This document shows positions 42,361 through 51,945 of a DNA stretch of 55,255 nucleotides, piece by piece. The position numbers were made by a program, and so were the translations under genes. The notes beneath the pieces are model-generated. The model was not told the DNA's origin, searched no databases, and saw only the letters and a list, made by a program, of their open reading frames with translations. Source of the DNA: Acidobacteriota bacterium (lineage in GTDB: Bacteria > Acidobacteriota > Aminicenantia > JBFLYD01). The number at the start of each line of letters is the position of its first letter. The stretch's first letter is position 1. Where the stretch lies: the NCBI GenBank assembly GCA_040756905.1, contig JBFLYD010000014.1, positions 1-55,255 on the forward strand. Reading direction: 5' to 3'.

Positions 42361-42389
42361 TTGTAAAACAGAATTATTTTGTCTATAAT
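42361..42389 (+). promoter_or_regulatory. Promoter of the B12-radical SAM/methyltransferase pair
   Basis: TTGTAA (42361-42366), 17 bp, TATAAT (42384-42389), 23 bp before the GTG start at 42413. Confidence 0.6.
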
Positions 42390-42412
42390 AGCGGATTAAG
42401 GAATTTTATATA

Positions 42413-43795
42413 GTGAAAAAACTTTTATTAATAAACCCAGTAGGACAAAGAACTGGTTATCTATTAAGCAAACTCTCCACATTACCACCATTAAACTTGG
42501 CCTACATAGCTGCAGTAACTCCTTCTACCTGGGATGTCGAAATAGTGGATGAGAATTTTAATAAATTTGAGTTTGAGGAAGCAGATTTAGTAGGCATTAC
42601 TGCCTTTACCAGTAATATCAACAGAGCTTATGAAATTGCCCGGATTTACCGGGAGCGGAAAATCAAAGTAATCATGGGAGGAATTCATGCATCTATGATT
42701 CCAGAGGAAGCCTTGCAGTATGCTGATGCAGTTGTGGTTGGCGAGGGAGAGCGTATCTGGGAAAGGGTAATTCAGGATTTTGAGAATAACACGCTGTTAC
42801 CCAAATATATAGGCCCTCAAGTTGATTTGACTCAATTCAAAATCACTCCTCGTCGTGATTTGCTTGACCCTAAATATTATTGGCAATCTGTCCAAACTTC
42901 TCGTGGCTGTCCGTTTAATTGTAATTTCTGCTCGGTTTCCAAATATCTGGGTAAAGAGTTCCGTCAACGTAAAACTAGAGACATCCTGGATGAGCTCGAA
43001 GAAATAAAAGATGAACATATAGTATTCGTGGATGATAATCTTATTGGCTATAGCCAGGAGAGTAAAAAAAGGGCAATCGAATTATTTGAAGGTATGATAA
43101 ATCGTGGGATAAGAAAAAAGTGGTGGATGCAGGCTTCAATTAATGTAGCTGACGATGAACTAGTGATCAAATTAGCAGCTGAGAGTGGCTGTATATTTGT
43201 ATTCATTGGATTTGAAACTATTAACAAGACAATACTTAACAAAATGAAAAAAGGGATTAACCTGAAAACTGGTGTAGAAAACTATAAAAAAGTAGTAGAT
43301 ACATTACATAAATATGGAATTGGAGTGTTGGGTGCATTTATCATCGGCAATGACTATGAGTCCCCTCAATACTATAAAGAATTGGCGGATTTCTTGGTTA
43401 ATTCTGGCATCAGTAGCGTCCAGATTACTGTACTTACTCCCCTTCCTGGCACCAATTTAATGGAGCAAATACAAAAAGAGGAACGGTTAATCTACAAAGA
43501 TTTCCCTCATGATTGGGATAAATACCGCTTCTCTTATATGGTTCATCAGCCGCAAGGAGTGGATATAGATACTATATATATCGGAAACAATTATATAAAA
43601 GACCGTATTTATTCCTTCCCCACATACCAATTCCGACTCCTTAAATCCCTTTATAAACTAAAAAACATTTCTAACTTCTATACTATCTACAAATTTAACC
43701 AAGCCCTTAAAAGGAATTGGATTAATTCCCATTATTACGGAAAATATCCAAGAAAATTTAAAAGCCAATTGAGCTTTAACAATCTGGAGATATAA
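42413..43795 (+). CDS. B12-binding-domain radical SAM protein
   Basis: This 460-aa protein has an N-terminal Rossmann-like cobalamin-binding domain (about 1-130; LPPLNLAYIAAVTP, VGITAFTSNINRAYEIAR, KVIMGGIHASMIPEEAL). A radical SAM domain with Cys166, Cys170 and Cys173 (TSRGCPFNCNFCSV) follows, and a C-terminal tail lies beyond residue 360. The DxHxxG motif is absent, as in most of this class, where B12 is bound without a His ligand. Members do radical methylations, cyclisations or ring contractions; the substrate is unknown. The start is GTG. The sequence looks less AT-biased than its neighbours. A SAM methyltransferase gene follows 2 nt after the stop. Confidence 0.88.
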   Translation: MKKLLLINPVGQRTGYLLSKLSTLPPLNLAYIAAVTPSTWDVEIVDENFNKFEFEEADLVGITAFTSNINRAYEIARIYRERKIKVIMGGIHASMIPEEALQYADAVVVGEGERIWERVIQDFENNTLLPKYIGPQVDLTQFKITPRRDLLDPKYYWQSVQTSRGCPFNCNFCSVSKYLGKEFRQRKTRDILDELEEIKDEHIVFVDDNLIGYSQESKKRAIELFEGMINRGIRKKWWMQASINVADDELVIKLAAESGCIFVFIGFETINKTILNKMKKGINLKTGVENYKKVVDTLHKYGIGVLGAFIIGNDYESPQYYKELADFLVNSGISSVQITVLTPLPGTNLMEQIQKEERLIYKDFPHDWDKYRFSYMVHQPQGVDIDTIYIGNNYIKDRIYSFPTYQFRLLKSLYKLKNISNFYTIYKFNQALKRNWINSHYYGKYPRKFKSQLSFNNLEI

Positions 43796-43797
43796 TC

Positions 43798-44607
43798 GTG
43801 GAAGAAATTGAATACCTGATGGAAAGCGAGGAAGAAGCTTTCCGTCTGGATATAAAAACAGATAGCGAAGCTGTTGAAAAACAGGCTCTCTGGGCTGGCA
43901 TAAAACCAGGTATGCGTGTCGCTGATATCTGCTGTGGCTCAGGAAAAACTACATTTACGCTGCATAAACTGGTTCAACCCCGCGGGAGAGCAGTAGGAGT
44001 GGATTTTTCAGAAAAAAGAATTGAATATGCAAAAAAGCACTATGGCCTTAAAGGAATAGAATTTATACGTATAGATATACGGAAGCCCCTTAAAGACCTT
44101 GGAATGTTTGATTTCATCTGGGTGCGTTTTGTCCTTGAATATCACTTATCCGAAAGTTTTCATATAGTCAAGAACATATCCAACATTGTAAAACCAGATG
44201 GTATCTTGTGCCTCATCGATTTGGACTACAACTGTTTGACTCATTTCGGTCTTTCGAAAAAGTTAGAAAAAACCCTCACTGATGCAATAAAAAATTTAGA
44301 GAAAAAGGCAGATTTCGACCCGTATGCAGGAAGAAAACTCTATTCTTACCTCTATAACCTTGGTTACCAGGATATAGATGTGGACGTAAGAGCTCATAAT
44401 CTTATATTCGGTAAATTGAAAGAAAGAGATGCCTTTAACTGGATGAAGAAGATTGAAGTTATCTCAAAAAAGATAAATTTTCAACCTGGAAAATTTAAAG
44501 GAGGATTCGAAGAGTTCCTCGAGGAATTTAAAAGATATTTTTATAACCCTGGACGATTCACTTACACTCCAATCATCTGTTGTCGGGGTCGTAAGCCTGC
44601 CATCTGA
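43798..44607 (+). CDS. Class I SAM-dependent methyltransferase
   Basis: This 269-aa methyltransferase has the SAM-binding motif I VADICCGSGKTTFTL, the acidic end of strand 2 (AVGVDFSEKRIEYA), FIRIDIRKP, and the post-motif WVRFVLEYH. The last third is helical. It starts with GTG 2 nt after the radical SAM gene, so the pair is very likely an operon acting on the same unknown substrate. Its stop is 2 bp from the convergent HD-GYP gene. It cannot be assigned to a reaction (C-, N- or O-methylation). Confidence 0.85.
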   Translation: MEEIEYLMESEEEAFRLDIKTDSEAVEKQALWAGIKPGMRVADICCGSGKTTFTLHKLVQPRGRAVGVDFSEKRIEYAKKHYGLKGIEFIRIDIRKPLKDLGMFDFIWVRFVLEYHLSESFHIVKNISNIVKPDGILCLIDLDYNCLTHFGLSKKLEKTLTDAIKNLEKKADFDPYAGRKLYSYLYNLGYQDIDVDVRAHNLIFGKLKERDAFNWMKKIEVISKKINFQPGKFKGGFEEFLEEFKRYFYNPGRFTYTPIICCRGRKPAI

Positions 44608-44609
44608 TT

Positions 44610-46559
44610 TTATTTCTTAAGACTAACTGAGTAGGTAATTCTATTATTATATTCTTTATTATAGTACCTGATAAATGCCTCAACAACCTCTTTATCAAAG
44701 TGCACACTACTGTTTTCTTTGAGAAGTTTAAATGCTTTATCAATGGGCATTGCAACCCGGTAGTGACGTTTTGATGTTACAGCTTCAAAAAAGTCAGCCA
44801 CAGCTATTATTCTGGCTCCCAGGGGAATCTCTTCTCCTTTAAGATTTTTTGGGTAGCCACTTCCATTAGCTTTTTCGTGATGAGCCCCTGCAATCTCAGG
44901 AATCTTTTTATAAATTCCTTCAAATTCTATCTTTTCCAATATGTTTTTGGTTTTTTCCACATGACTTTTTATTTCTTCATATTCTTCGATGTTGAGCTTA
45001 CCCTTTTTTTTCAAGATATCATCCCTTATACCTATTTTGCCATAGTCATGTAATAATGAAGCTACTCGAATTACTTCACAGTAATCCTTTGACATACCCA
45101 TCTCATAACATATTCCTACAGCATATTCAGTAACCTTTTCAGAATGTCCTGCAGTCAGTGGATCACGGGCATCGATGCTTGCTGCTAAAGTCTGTAATAT
45201 TGAGTTAAATTGACGCTCCTTAGCCTCCATAAGCATAGCATTACGAATGCTTATCCCGATTTCAGGTGCTATACCCATGAGCAAATTCATATCGGTCTGA
45301 AGCAATGGTCTTTTCGTTTTTATATTATCTACTGCAAGGATTCCCAATGACTCTTCCTCGGAGGTTATGGGACAGCAGATAAAAGACCTTGCACCCATTT
45401 TCTTTGCAAATTCAACACTACGAGGTGAAAGGTCTTCTTCTATCTCATCTATGTTATTTATCAAAAAAGGTTTCTGTTCACGGAAAGAGACAACAAATAC
45501 TCCTCTTGATTCAGGTCTATCTAAATGGAAACTGGCATTTTCCAAGATATTCAATTGATCATCAGTGTATCCAAAGCCTGCTCTGAACTCGAGTCTTGTC
45601 TTATCTTTATTTGCTAAAAGAATCATTCCCCGGTCATAATCGAGCCGTTTTTCTAATATTTGTATAACTTTCCATAAAATACTATCAATGTTTATATCCT
45701 TGCTAAGGGCAAGCCCTATCTCATTTATCAAAAGAGCACTATTGTAATTTACATTAATCTGGTCCAAAAGTTTATCAGTCGAATCTCTAATGTTGTTTAT
45801 GGCAGCATTTAATTCCCTTTTTTCTATATTTTTAGCGTACAGGGTCAATAGTAAAATGAGATAAATCGAAACTGGTAAAGCCACGAAAAGTGCAACCTCT
45901 GAATACATGGAATAAAAACCGAAGCAGACTGCAGAGAAAAATAAAGCTGCATAATTTCTCATTTTTTTCCAGAAAACAGCCTGTGATTCTTTCCAAGAAA
46001 CAATGTAACGGCATACCTTTCCTCCTTTGAAGAGACACTCAGGATGTTCTATCCTCGGCAACCGAGAGCTAAATCCCAAAGCAATGGCTTCAAAATATCC
46101 GATTCTATTTTCACACTGAAAGGGTTTCTCGTTAACTCCCTCGTAAGGTGTAACAGTTATTTCAATCTTGTTGGAACTTATCTTCTTTGATTCATAAACT
46201 GATGATTTAGTGAAATTAGAGGCAACTTTTCTTACTATCTCATAGACTTTTAATGGGCCGAGTAAACCTAGGATATACTGTCTCATTACCCCTATTGCAT
46301 CTGGCGATGCTGAGTACCTGCCTGCTTCTCTTGCGATGTTTTCGTTTCGAGTCAGTTTTACCAGCCTTTCATAGAATAGGTCGACTTGTTCTTGTGTAAA
46401 CCAATGTCCTTCATCTTCAACCTGATAAGGCTCTATCTTTGCATAATTTAACAATTCAGAAACATTTGCATAACTATATTTTATTTTAATAAGCTTGATA
46501 AATGTATTTATTATTCTACTGTTGTATAAAGGTTGATTATCTCTCTTCAATGATTCCAT
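44610..46559 (-). CDS. HD-GYP phosphodiesterase with GAF and V4R-like sensor regions
   Basis: This is a predicted membrane-anchored c-di-GMP phosphodiesterase (649 aa). The N-terminal 200 residues form a sensor-like region with a Cys/His-containing V4R-type end (HPECLFKGGKVCRYIVSW). Two membrane helices follow (about 210-250), then a coiled segment, a GAF domain (about 270-430) and the HD-GYP domain. The HD motif is HDYGKIGI (His504-Asp505), and the second half has HHEKANGSGYP (about 560-570) in place of HHExxDGxGYP. The key metal residues appear intact, so it should hydrolyse c-di-GMP. It converges on the methyltransferase gene. A PilZ-domain gene is next upstream on the same strand. Confidence 0.87.
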   Translation of the reverse strand: MESLKRDNQPLYNSRIINTFIKLIKIKYSYANVSELLNYAKIEPYQVEDEGHWFTQEQVDLFYERLVKLTRNENIAREAGRYSASPDAIGVMRQYILGLLGPLKVYEIVRKVASNFTKSSVYESKKISSNKIEITVTPYEGVNEKPFQCENRIGYFEAIALGFSSRLPRIEHPECLFKGGKVCRYIVSWKESQAVFWKKMRNYAALFFSAVCFGFYSMYSEVALFVALPVSIYLILLLTLYAKNIEKRELNAAINNIRDSTDKLLDQINVNYNSALLINEIGLALSKDINIDSILWKVIQILEKRLDYDRGMILLANKDKTRLEFRAGFGYTDDQLNILENASFHLDRPESRGVFVVSFREQKPFLINNIDEIEEDLSPRSVEFAKKMGARSFICCPITSEEESLGILAVDNIKTKRPLLQTDMNLLMGIAPEIGISIRNAMLMEAKERQFNSILQTLAASIDARDPLTAGHSEKVTEYAVGICYEMGMSKDYCEVIRVASLLHDYGKIGIRDDILKKKGKLNIEEYEEIKSHVEKTKNILEKIEFEGIYKKIPEIAGAHHEKANGSGYPKNLKGEEIPLGARIIAVADFFEAVTSKRHYRVAMPIDKAFKLLKENSSVHFDKEVVEAFIRYYNKEYNNRITYSVSLKK

Positions 46560-46595
46560 ATAAGCACCTTCTAAATAACATACTATATCTCAATT

Positions 46596-48665
46596 TTATT
46601 CTAATTTATTGTGAGTGATTAAATCTTCCATATATTTTAAGTAATGCTCTCCTGCTACTGGAACATTCAAGACCCAAAGATTATATATTTTGTCAGAGGA
46701 GATGGATTTTGCTTCAATATCCTTAACAGGATAGAGGAGTATTGGTATTTCATCTTGCTCATAATATTTGGATAGCTGTGAGAGGCCTGAAAAGAGTATA
46801 TTATGAGGAAGACCTTCCGAATCAAGGATAATAACATGTATACAATTAGTCAGGCTCGACATGTTCAAACCAACATCCGAAATGGTTACCAGGAAAATTG
46901 CTTTAAGAAGCCCATCTCTCTTCAACGAAAAAAGATGCCTTTCCCTCTTAAAACCAAGCTTTTGATATTCTTTGCTTAGTTCATCACTATCAATCATATC
47001 TGGTTCTAAATCCAGTGCATTAAGCATAAGGCCTCCAGATATGTATTCATAAAAACCACTTAGTTCTACTAAGTCATCAGGCTGAGTTTTTTCTAATGAC
47101 CATGCTCCTGAAAAAGTTTTCTGATCAAACTGATCAAAAGCTCTTAAGAAATGGAGATAAGCAAAAATGTCATGAGAACACCCTTTTGGGTTATCTAAAT
47201 ATTTGGTAAAGCCTCCAAAAACACGATTTGGAAACTTGTTGTCAGGTCTGAAGTAACAGATTATAAAATTCATTCTGGTTGAATATAGGCGATAAAAATC
47301 ATTTACATAACGACCAATCTGATTTAGCACAACCAGACCTGCCCTGTTAAACTCTGACCGGTTAGCTGCGTGGTGATGAAATAACCATGTATTTTCATAA
47401 AAACGGAGCATGGATATATGACTATAAATTATTCCTTTATCTTGATAGATGAAATGTCTTGCTATTGTCGGATTCTGAACATAAAGCTTCATATAAGTCT
47501 CTTTAAACTTCTCCTTGCTTGCATGGATAAATGTATATTTTTCAGGATAGATAAAGCCTGACTCAAAAAAGAACTTCCACAGAGCCTCCAAATCCACTAC
47601 ATTACAGACATAGGATTTTCTATTCGTTAATTGATGCAGAAAGCTTGAAATCTTAACCTGATCCTGAATATCAATATCTAAGATTGCCATACCACATTTT
47701 ACAAAAGCTCTTTTCTCATCGGTTTTATATACATTACTATAAACAACTTGAACCTTGCACCTGATCATAAAATTATTTGCAAATTCTAAGTAGAGTTCTG
47801 GAATAATCATCCCAGGTAAAAGTACAGAACTATCGTAATATTCTTCTACTGAAAAGCCAGAGCCAGACAGATCATCAACTTCAAGAGTAATCATTTTATT
47901 TGTAAAAGGATGCCTGAAAAATACATTTGGCGAAGGCATTAATTTATGTCTTGAACTCCGGATTTCTTTAGGATTAAACCTTATTATATTATTTTTTATA
48001 GGTTTTAATACAAAGATCCTTGTTTTTTTATTAAAAGTTTGTCTGATTATCCTGCATTCCCCTGAATAAAGAGTCTCCTGATCATTCTTAAAGATTACAT
48101 AAACTGGATGTTCAGGGTTAACCCATTGAAATGATTGGGGTGGTTCAGCTGATACCTTTACGCTAAAAGAGACGGCACTAAATTCAAGAAGAATCCCATG
48201 AAATACTACACCATTCTGAATAAATTCAACCTTAATACCTTCGCAAGGATGTCTTTTCACCTTTCGAGAACTAACTTCGTAACAAATTTCAGGAAGGTCA
48301 AAACTAATACCTTCTTCTGTTATTTTTTTAACTTCTGGTTTAACAAGAATCAATTTCATACCGTCATTTAAGATGAAATTTATAAATTTATATAAATTAA
48401 TTTTTTGGGAAAGCCCTGTTTTGCTAACCCAGTAACAATCTAAGTTATTTCCCACACATGGCTTGGGCTTGGCTTGAAGTGAAATAATATTACCATATTT
48501 CAAGTTTTTAAAATTTACAAAGATAGTACCGTCTTGAAAATTAATGTAATTTAGAGTGTTTATTAAATGCTTTTTACTGATTTTTTTTCCTTCTTCTAAT
48601 TTGCTTCTCTGGTTATCGGGATCAAACAATTGAGCAATTTTTTGTAGATTACTCATTCTCATCAT
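46596..48665 (-). CDS. Protein with two PilZ-like domains and a GNAT-like domain
   Basis: This is a 689-aa cytoplasmic protein. The first PilZ-like region has RxxxR at Arg134-Arg138 (SRKVKRHP), but its DxSxxG is degenerate (EFSAVSF). The second has an arginine pair (IRSSRHK, about 236-239) and a full DxSxxG in VDDLSGSGFSV (Asp265, Ser267, Gly270). A C-terminal region (about 370-560) resembles a GNAT-fold acyltransferase (FIHASKEKFKETYMKLYVQN, ISMLRFYENTWLFHHHAANR). PilZ domains bind c-di-GMP, so this could be an acyltransferase regulated by c-di-GMP, next to the HD-GYP enzyme that degrades it. The exact start among several ATG codons (48657-48665) is unclear. It was not recognised as a named protein. 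Confidence 0.7.
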   Translation of the reverse strand: MMRMSNLQKIAQLFDPDNQRSKLEEGKKISKKHLINTLNYINFQDGTIFVNFKNLKYGNIISLQAKPKPCVGNNLDCYWVSKTGLSQKINLYKFINFILNDGMKLILVKPEVKKITEEGISFDLPEICYEVSSRKVKRHPCEGIKVEFIQNGVVFHGILLEFSAVSFSVKVSAEPPQSFQWVNPEHPVYVIFKNDQETLYSGECRIIRQTFNKKTRIFVLKPIKNNIIRFNPKEIRSSRHKLMPSPNVFFRHPFTNKMITLEVDDLSGSGFSVEEYYDSSVLLPGMIIPELYLEFANNFMIRCKVQVVYSNVYKTDEKRAFVKCGMAILDIDIQDQVKISSFLHQLTNRKSYVCNVVDLEALWKFFFESGFIYPEKYTFIHASKEKFKETYMKLYVQNPTIARHFIYQDKGIIYSHISMLRFYENTWLFHHHAANRSEFNRAGLVVLNQIGRYVNDFYRLYSTRMNFIICYFRPDNKFPNRVFGGFTKYLDNPKGCSHDIFAYLHFLRAFDQFDQKTFSGAWSLEKTQPDDLVELSGFYEYISGGLMLNALDLEPDMIDSDELSKEYQKLGFKRERHLFSLKRDGLLKAIFLVTISDVGLNMSSLTNCIHVIILDSEGLPHNILFSGLSQLSKYYEQDEIPILLYPVKDIEAKSISSDKIYNLWVLNVPVAGEHYLKYMEDLITHNKLE

Positions 48666-48878
48666 TATTTATCACTAATTTCTCTATAATTCAAGCATTC
48701 TTTTAATAGAGTTTTCTAAGTTTTTCGTTAGTCGAATTTTTTGCCTTTGAAATAATTAAATACATCAGAAAATAAATGGAAAGAATCCTTTCTCTTAAGA
48801 CTTTATAATGAAAATAAATTGAAAGAAAGCGAAAAATAGAAATAAAAATTGGAGAAAGCTTAACTCATTTAAATTGAT
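48666..48878. other. Intergenic spacer
   Basis: AT-rich, with no repeat element, hairpin or gene that I can support. Confidence 0.4.
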
Positions 48879-49949
48879 TTATTTTCTTTTAAATAGATAT
48901 GCTGAGTCTTTTATTCTATTTTCTTTCCCATCATGAACCACATAGCTTGAGCCACTCCAGATAGCAGCGCCTGCATATTCCCCTTTTTTATTCAATGTAT
49001 AAAAATTCAGATTAAAATTAGGTCTTCCATTGCTATCTAAAAGATGGGGTTGTTTTTTCGATGTGTATGCAATTCTTTCAAGTGTTTTTAAACATGCTTC
49101 TTCAGGAGATAGTCCATTTCTCATATATTCCACCACTGTAAAGCTTCCTAAATTTAAAATATTTGTCTCTCCCCTTCCAGTGGAACCGGCAGCTCCCACA
49201 TCATTGTCCACATAAAGACCGGCTCCGATTATAGGAGAATCTCCAACCCTTCCAGGTATCTTAAAAGCCAAACCGCTTGTTGTGGTAACACCTCCAATGT
49301 CTCCTTTAGAGTCAATAGCTAAACAGTTTATCGTCCCGTAATGTTCCACATACCGTCTTATTTCCTCTTCAATCTCTTGTTTCTTTGGGGGAAACCAGTC
49401 ATCCTTATCTGAAAGGGTTTCCTTCCAGTAGAGCCATATCTTTCTTGATTTTTCTGTTAGCAAATTCTCTTCTTTAAAGCCATGGGCTTTTGCAAATTTT
49501 AAAGCTCCTTCTCCCACAAGCAAAACATGGTCTGTTCTTTCCATCACAAGTTTTGCAACCTTTGATGGATTTTTAATGTTTCTCAATGAAGCCACAGCAC
49601 CAGCATTATGGGTAGGACCATGCATAACAGATGCATCCAGCTCAACCACTCCTTCCTCATTTGGAAGCCCCCCATATCCAACACTGATATCTTCTGGATC
49701 GTCTTCAATAATATTAATCCCTGCAATAACTGCATCCAGTGGATCAGCACCAGCTTTTAACATTTCCATAGCTTTCTCAGTTGCCCTCAATCCATTTCTG
49801 CTTGAAATGGCTAAAGGACCACCTGAATGTACTATTTCTTTTTTTGTATTATTAAACCCAAAAATGTTTGATCTGTTCAAAAGACTGACTCCAGCTGTAA
49901 TACCAGCGATTGATTTAATAAAATTCCTTCTTGAAAAATCCTTAGACAT
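48879..49949 (-). CDS. Glycosylasparaginase/isoaspartyl peptidase family Ntn hydrolase (Tat-exported)
   Basis: This is an exported N-terminal-nucleophile hydrolase (356 aa) of the N4-(beta-N-acetylglucosaminyl)-L-asparaginase group. It carries a Tat signal (SRRNFIKSIAGITAG). The precursor is expected to cleave itself before Thr206 in EHYGTINCLAID, exposing the nucleophile. The second-chain motif VTTTSGLAFKIPGRVGDSPI, with GAGLYVDNDVGAAG, is typical of the bacterial glycosylasparaginases. It cleaves Asn-linked GlcNAc, so it may use glycoproteins. AGGAGG precedes the ATG. Confidence 0.9.
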   Translation of the reverse strand: MSKDFSRRNFIKSIAGITAGVSLLNRSNIFGFNNTKKEIVHSGGPLAISSRNGLRATEKAMEMLKAGADPLDAVIAGINIIEDDPEDISVGYGGLPNEEGVVELDASVMHGPTHNAGAVASLRNIKNPSKVAKLVMERTDHVLLVGEGALKFAKAHGFKEENLLTEKSRKIWLYWKETLSDKDDWFPPKKQEIEEEIRRYVEHYGTINCLAIDSKGDIGGVTTTSGLAFKIPGRVGDSPIIGAGLYVDNDVGAAGSTGRGETNILNLGSFTVVEYMRNGLSPEEACLKTLERIAYTSKKQPHLLDSNGRPNFNLNFYTLNKKGEYAGAAIWSGSSYVVHDGKENRIKDSAYLFKRK

Positions 49950-50053
49950 AATTGTCCTCCTACATTAAAATAAATTAAACACAATTTAAAATCAATTTAA
50001 CCCTCAGATCAAGAGAAAATAAATTGATTATAAGTGAAAAAATGATTTTATTT

Positions 50054-50272
50054 CTATTTTATTTTTTGCTTTTCTTTGGGGGGAGGTAACTTTGATAGAT
50101 AAGACTTAACATTTTCAAATGCAAGAGTAGATTTTAATAAATTAGTCCTCTCGATATTTTTAATCTCTCTATTCACATTTTCGATTCTCTCTGATGGAGA
50201 TGGATGTGTTGAAAGAAATGTTTCAAGCTTACTAATTTCTTGCCCTTTAATGCTTTTAAATTTTTCAATTTT
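50054..50272 (-). pseudogene. C-terminal remnant of an M48 metallopeptidase
   Basis: An open stretch of 72 codons without a start ends at TAG (50054-50056). It contains KLETFLSTHPSPSERIENV, the hallmark end of M48 (Ste24/HtpX-type) peptidases, then SYLSKLPPPKEKQKIK. The zinc-binding HExxH part is missing; the frame is closed by a stop directly upstream. The rest of 49950-50319 holds only AT-rich sequence. Confidence 0.6.
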
Positions 50273-50319
50273 TTAAATGATAAAAATGAAAATAGGCATA
50301 CTTCAATATAGAATGAAAA

Positions 50320-51915
50320 TTAATCTGCCTTTTTTCCATAAAGAATCATTCCTGGAAATTTCCGGGTATGATTTCCATTCTCTGCAACAATTTCTCCGTT
50401 TACAAATACATATTTGATACCTTCAGGATATCGATGGGGAGAACTGAAATCAGCTCTGTCCTTTATCCTCTCTGGATCAAATATTACTATATCTGCAAAA
50501 TATCCTTCTTTTATCATCCCTCTTTTCTCAAGTCTTAATGTCTGGGCTGGAAGGGATGTCATCTTTCTTATTGCATCTTCAAGCTCTATCATGTTTTTTT
50601 CTCTTACGTACTTGGAGAGAATTCTTGGAAATGTCCCATACGAACGAGGATGGGGAAATCCCTCTCCATATTTTATAACTCCTCCATCCGAGCCGATCAT
50701 GTTAAAAGGAAGCTTCATAATCTCTTCCACATCTTTTTCATCCATCTGAAAAAATATTGCCTGAGCTCCACCGTTTTTTTCAATTTCAATAATTAAATCT
50801 GCTGCATTTTCTATAGTGGGCTTTTTTCCAATCATATCCAGTATTTCTTCCAAATTTCTTCCCTCAAAAGCTCTGTCGTATGGATAACTGACTATGTAAA
50901 TCCCCTGGAGCTTGTTTATTCCTCTCTGGGATGTCAATCTGTTATTTATAATAGTATCTCTTATTCTCTTATAATTCTCATTATCTTTGATTCTCTCGAT
51001 AAATTTCTCCCTTCCTCCTTCAAGAGCCCAGGATGGAAAACTGCTGGAAAAACCACTGCTCGTTGCTGTATAAGGATACTGGTCTGTTGTTACTTCGATC
51101 CCTCTTCTTCTTGCATTTAAAATTGGTTTGAGAATTTTGTCAATTTCACCCCACACCACTTCATCGGCAAGCTTAACATGAGATATTTCAACAGGAATCT
51201 TATTTTTCTCCCCTATCAGTATAGCTTCTTCAATTGCCTGTTCAATGTATTTTCCCTGGTTTCTTATGTGGGAGGCATATATTCCATTGTGTTTTGCTAC
51301 TACCATCCCCAGCTTTACCAATTCCTCAGTCTTTGAATAAACTCCTGGCATATATGCCAGACCTGTAGACAAACCAAGAGCTCCTGATTTCATTTCTTTT
51401 TCTAAAAGCTCCATCATTTTATTCATTTCCTCTTCTGTCGGGTCAGCCATTTTCAGTCCCATAACCTCTTTTCTTATTGTGTTGTGCCCCACTAAGGATC
51501 CGAAATTTAATGATATACCTGTGTTTTTTATTTTTTTAAAAAATTCTTTAAGGGGAAAAACAGAACCTCCACAGTTTCCGCCTATTACTGATGTAACTCC
51601 CTGTAACACATAATTATAAGCGGTTGGCACTTCAAGTATTCCTCTATCAGCATGTGTATGGATATCTATAAAACCAGGACAAACTATAAGGTTTTTAGCA
51701 TCTATAATTTTTTTTGCTTTCTTTTCGGAAATCACACCAACTTTTTTTATTTCTTTATCGATAATCCCCACATCACCCATAAACCAGGGATTTCCAGAGC
51801 CATCAATTATCAATCCATTCTTGATAACAAAATCATATTTTCTGGAAAAAATGATCCATCCAGAAAAAAGGGAGAAAGAATACATTAAAATGAACACATA
51901 TTTAGTTAACCTCAT
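50320..51915 (-). CDS. N-acyl-D-amino-acid deacylase family amidohydrolase
   Basis: This is a 531-aa amidohydrolase of the D-aminoacylase type. An N-terminal hydrophobic segment (MRLTKYVFILMYSFSLFSGWIIF) suggests export or anchoring. The metal motif is GFIDIHTHADRG; the family marks VLQGVTSVIGGNCG and EISHVKLA follow, with SDGG (NMIGSDGGVIKYG) late. The C-terminus has ADIVIFDPERIKD and VFVNGEIVAENG, as in urease-like amidohydrolases. It releases acyl groups from N-acyl-D-amino acids or related amides. GGAGGGG precedes the ATG. It would suit peptide and cell-wall amino-acid recycling. Confidence 0.88.
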   Translation of the reverse strand: MRLTKYVFILMYSFSLFSGWIIFSRKYDFVIKNGLIIDGSGNPWFMGDVGIIDKEIKKVGVISEKKAKKIIDAKNLIVCPGFIDIHTHADRGILEVPTAYNYVLQGVTSVIGGNCGGSVFPLKEFFKKIKNTGISLNFGSLVGHNTIRKEVMGLKMADPTEEEMNKMMELLEKEMKSGALGLSTGLAYMPGVYSKTEELVKLGMVVAKHNGIYASHIRNQGKYIEQAIEEAILIGEKNKIPVEISHVKLADEVVWGEIDKILKPILNARRRGIEVTTDQYPYTATSSGFSSSFPSWALEGGREKFIERIKDNENYKRIRDTIINNRLTSQRGINKLQGIYIVSYPYDRAFEGRNLEEILDMIGKKPTIENAADLIIEIEKNGGAQAIFFQMDEKDVEEIMKLPFNMIGSDGGVIKYGEGFPHPRSYGTFPRILSKYVREKNMIELEDAIRKMTSLPAQTLRLEKRGMIKEGYFADIVIFDPERIKDRADFSSPHRYPEGIKYVFVNGEIVAENGNHTRKFPGMILYGKKAD

Positions 51916-51945
51916 TCTTCCCCTCCATCCTTAATCATATAATTT

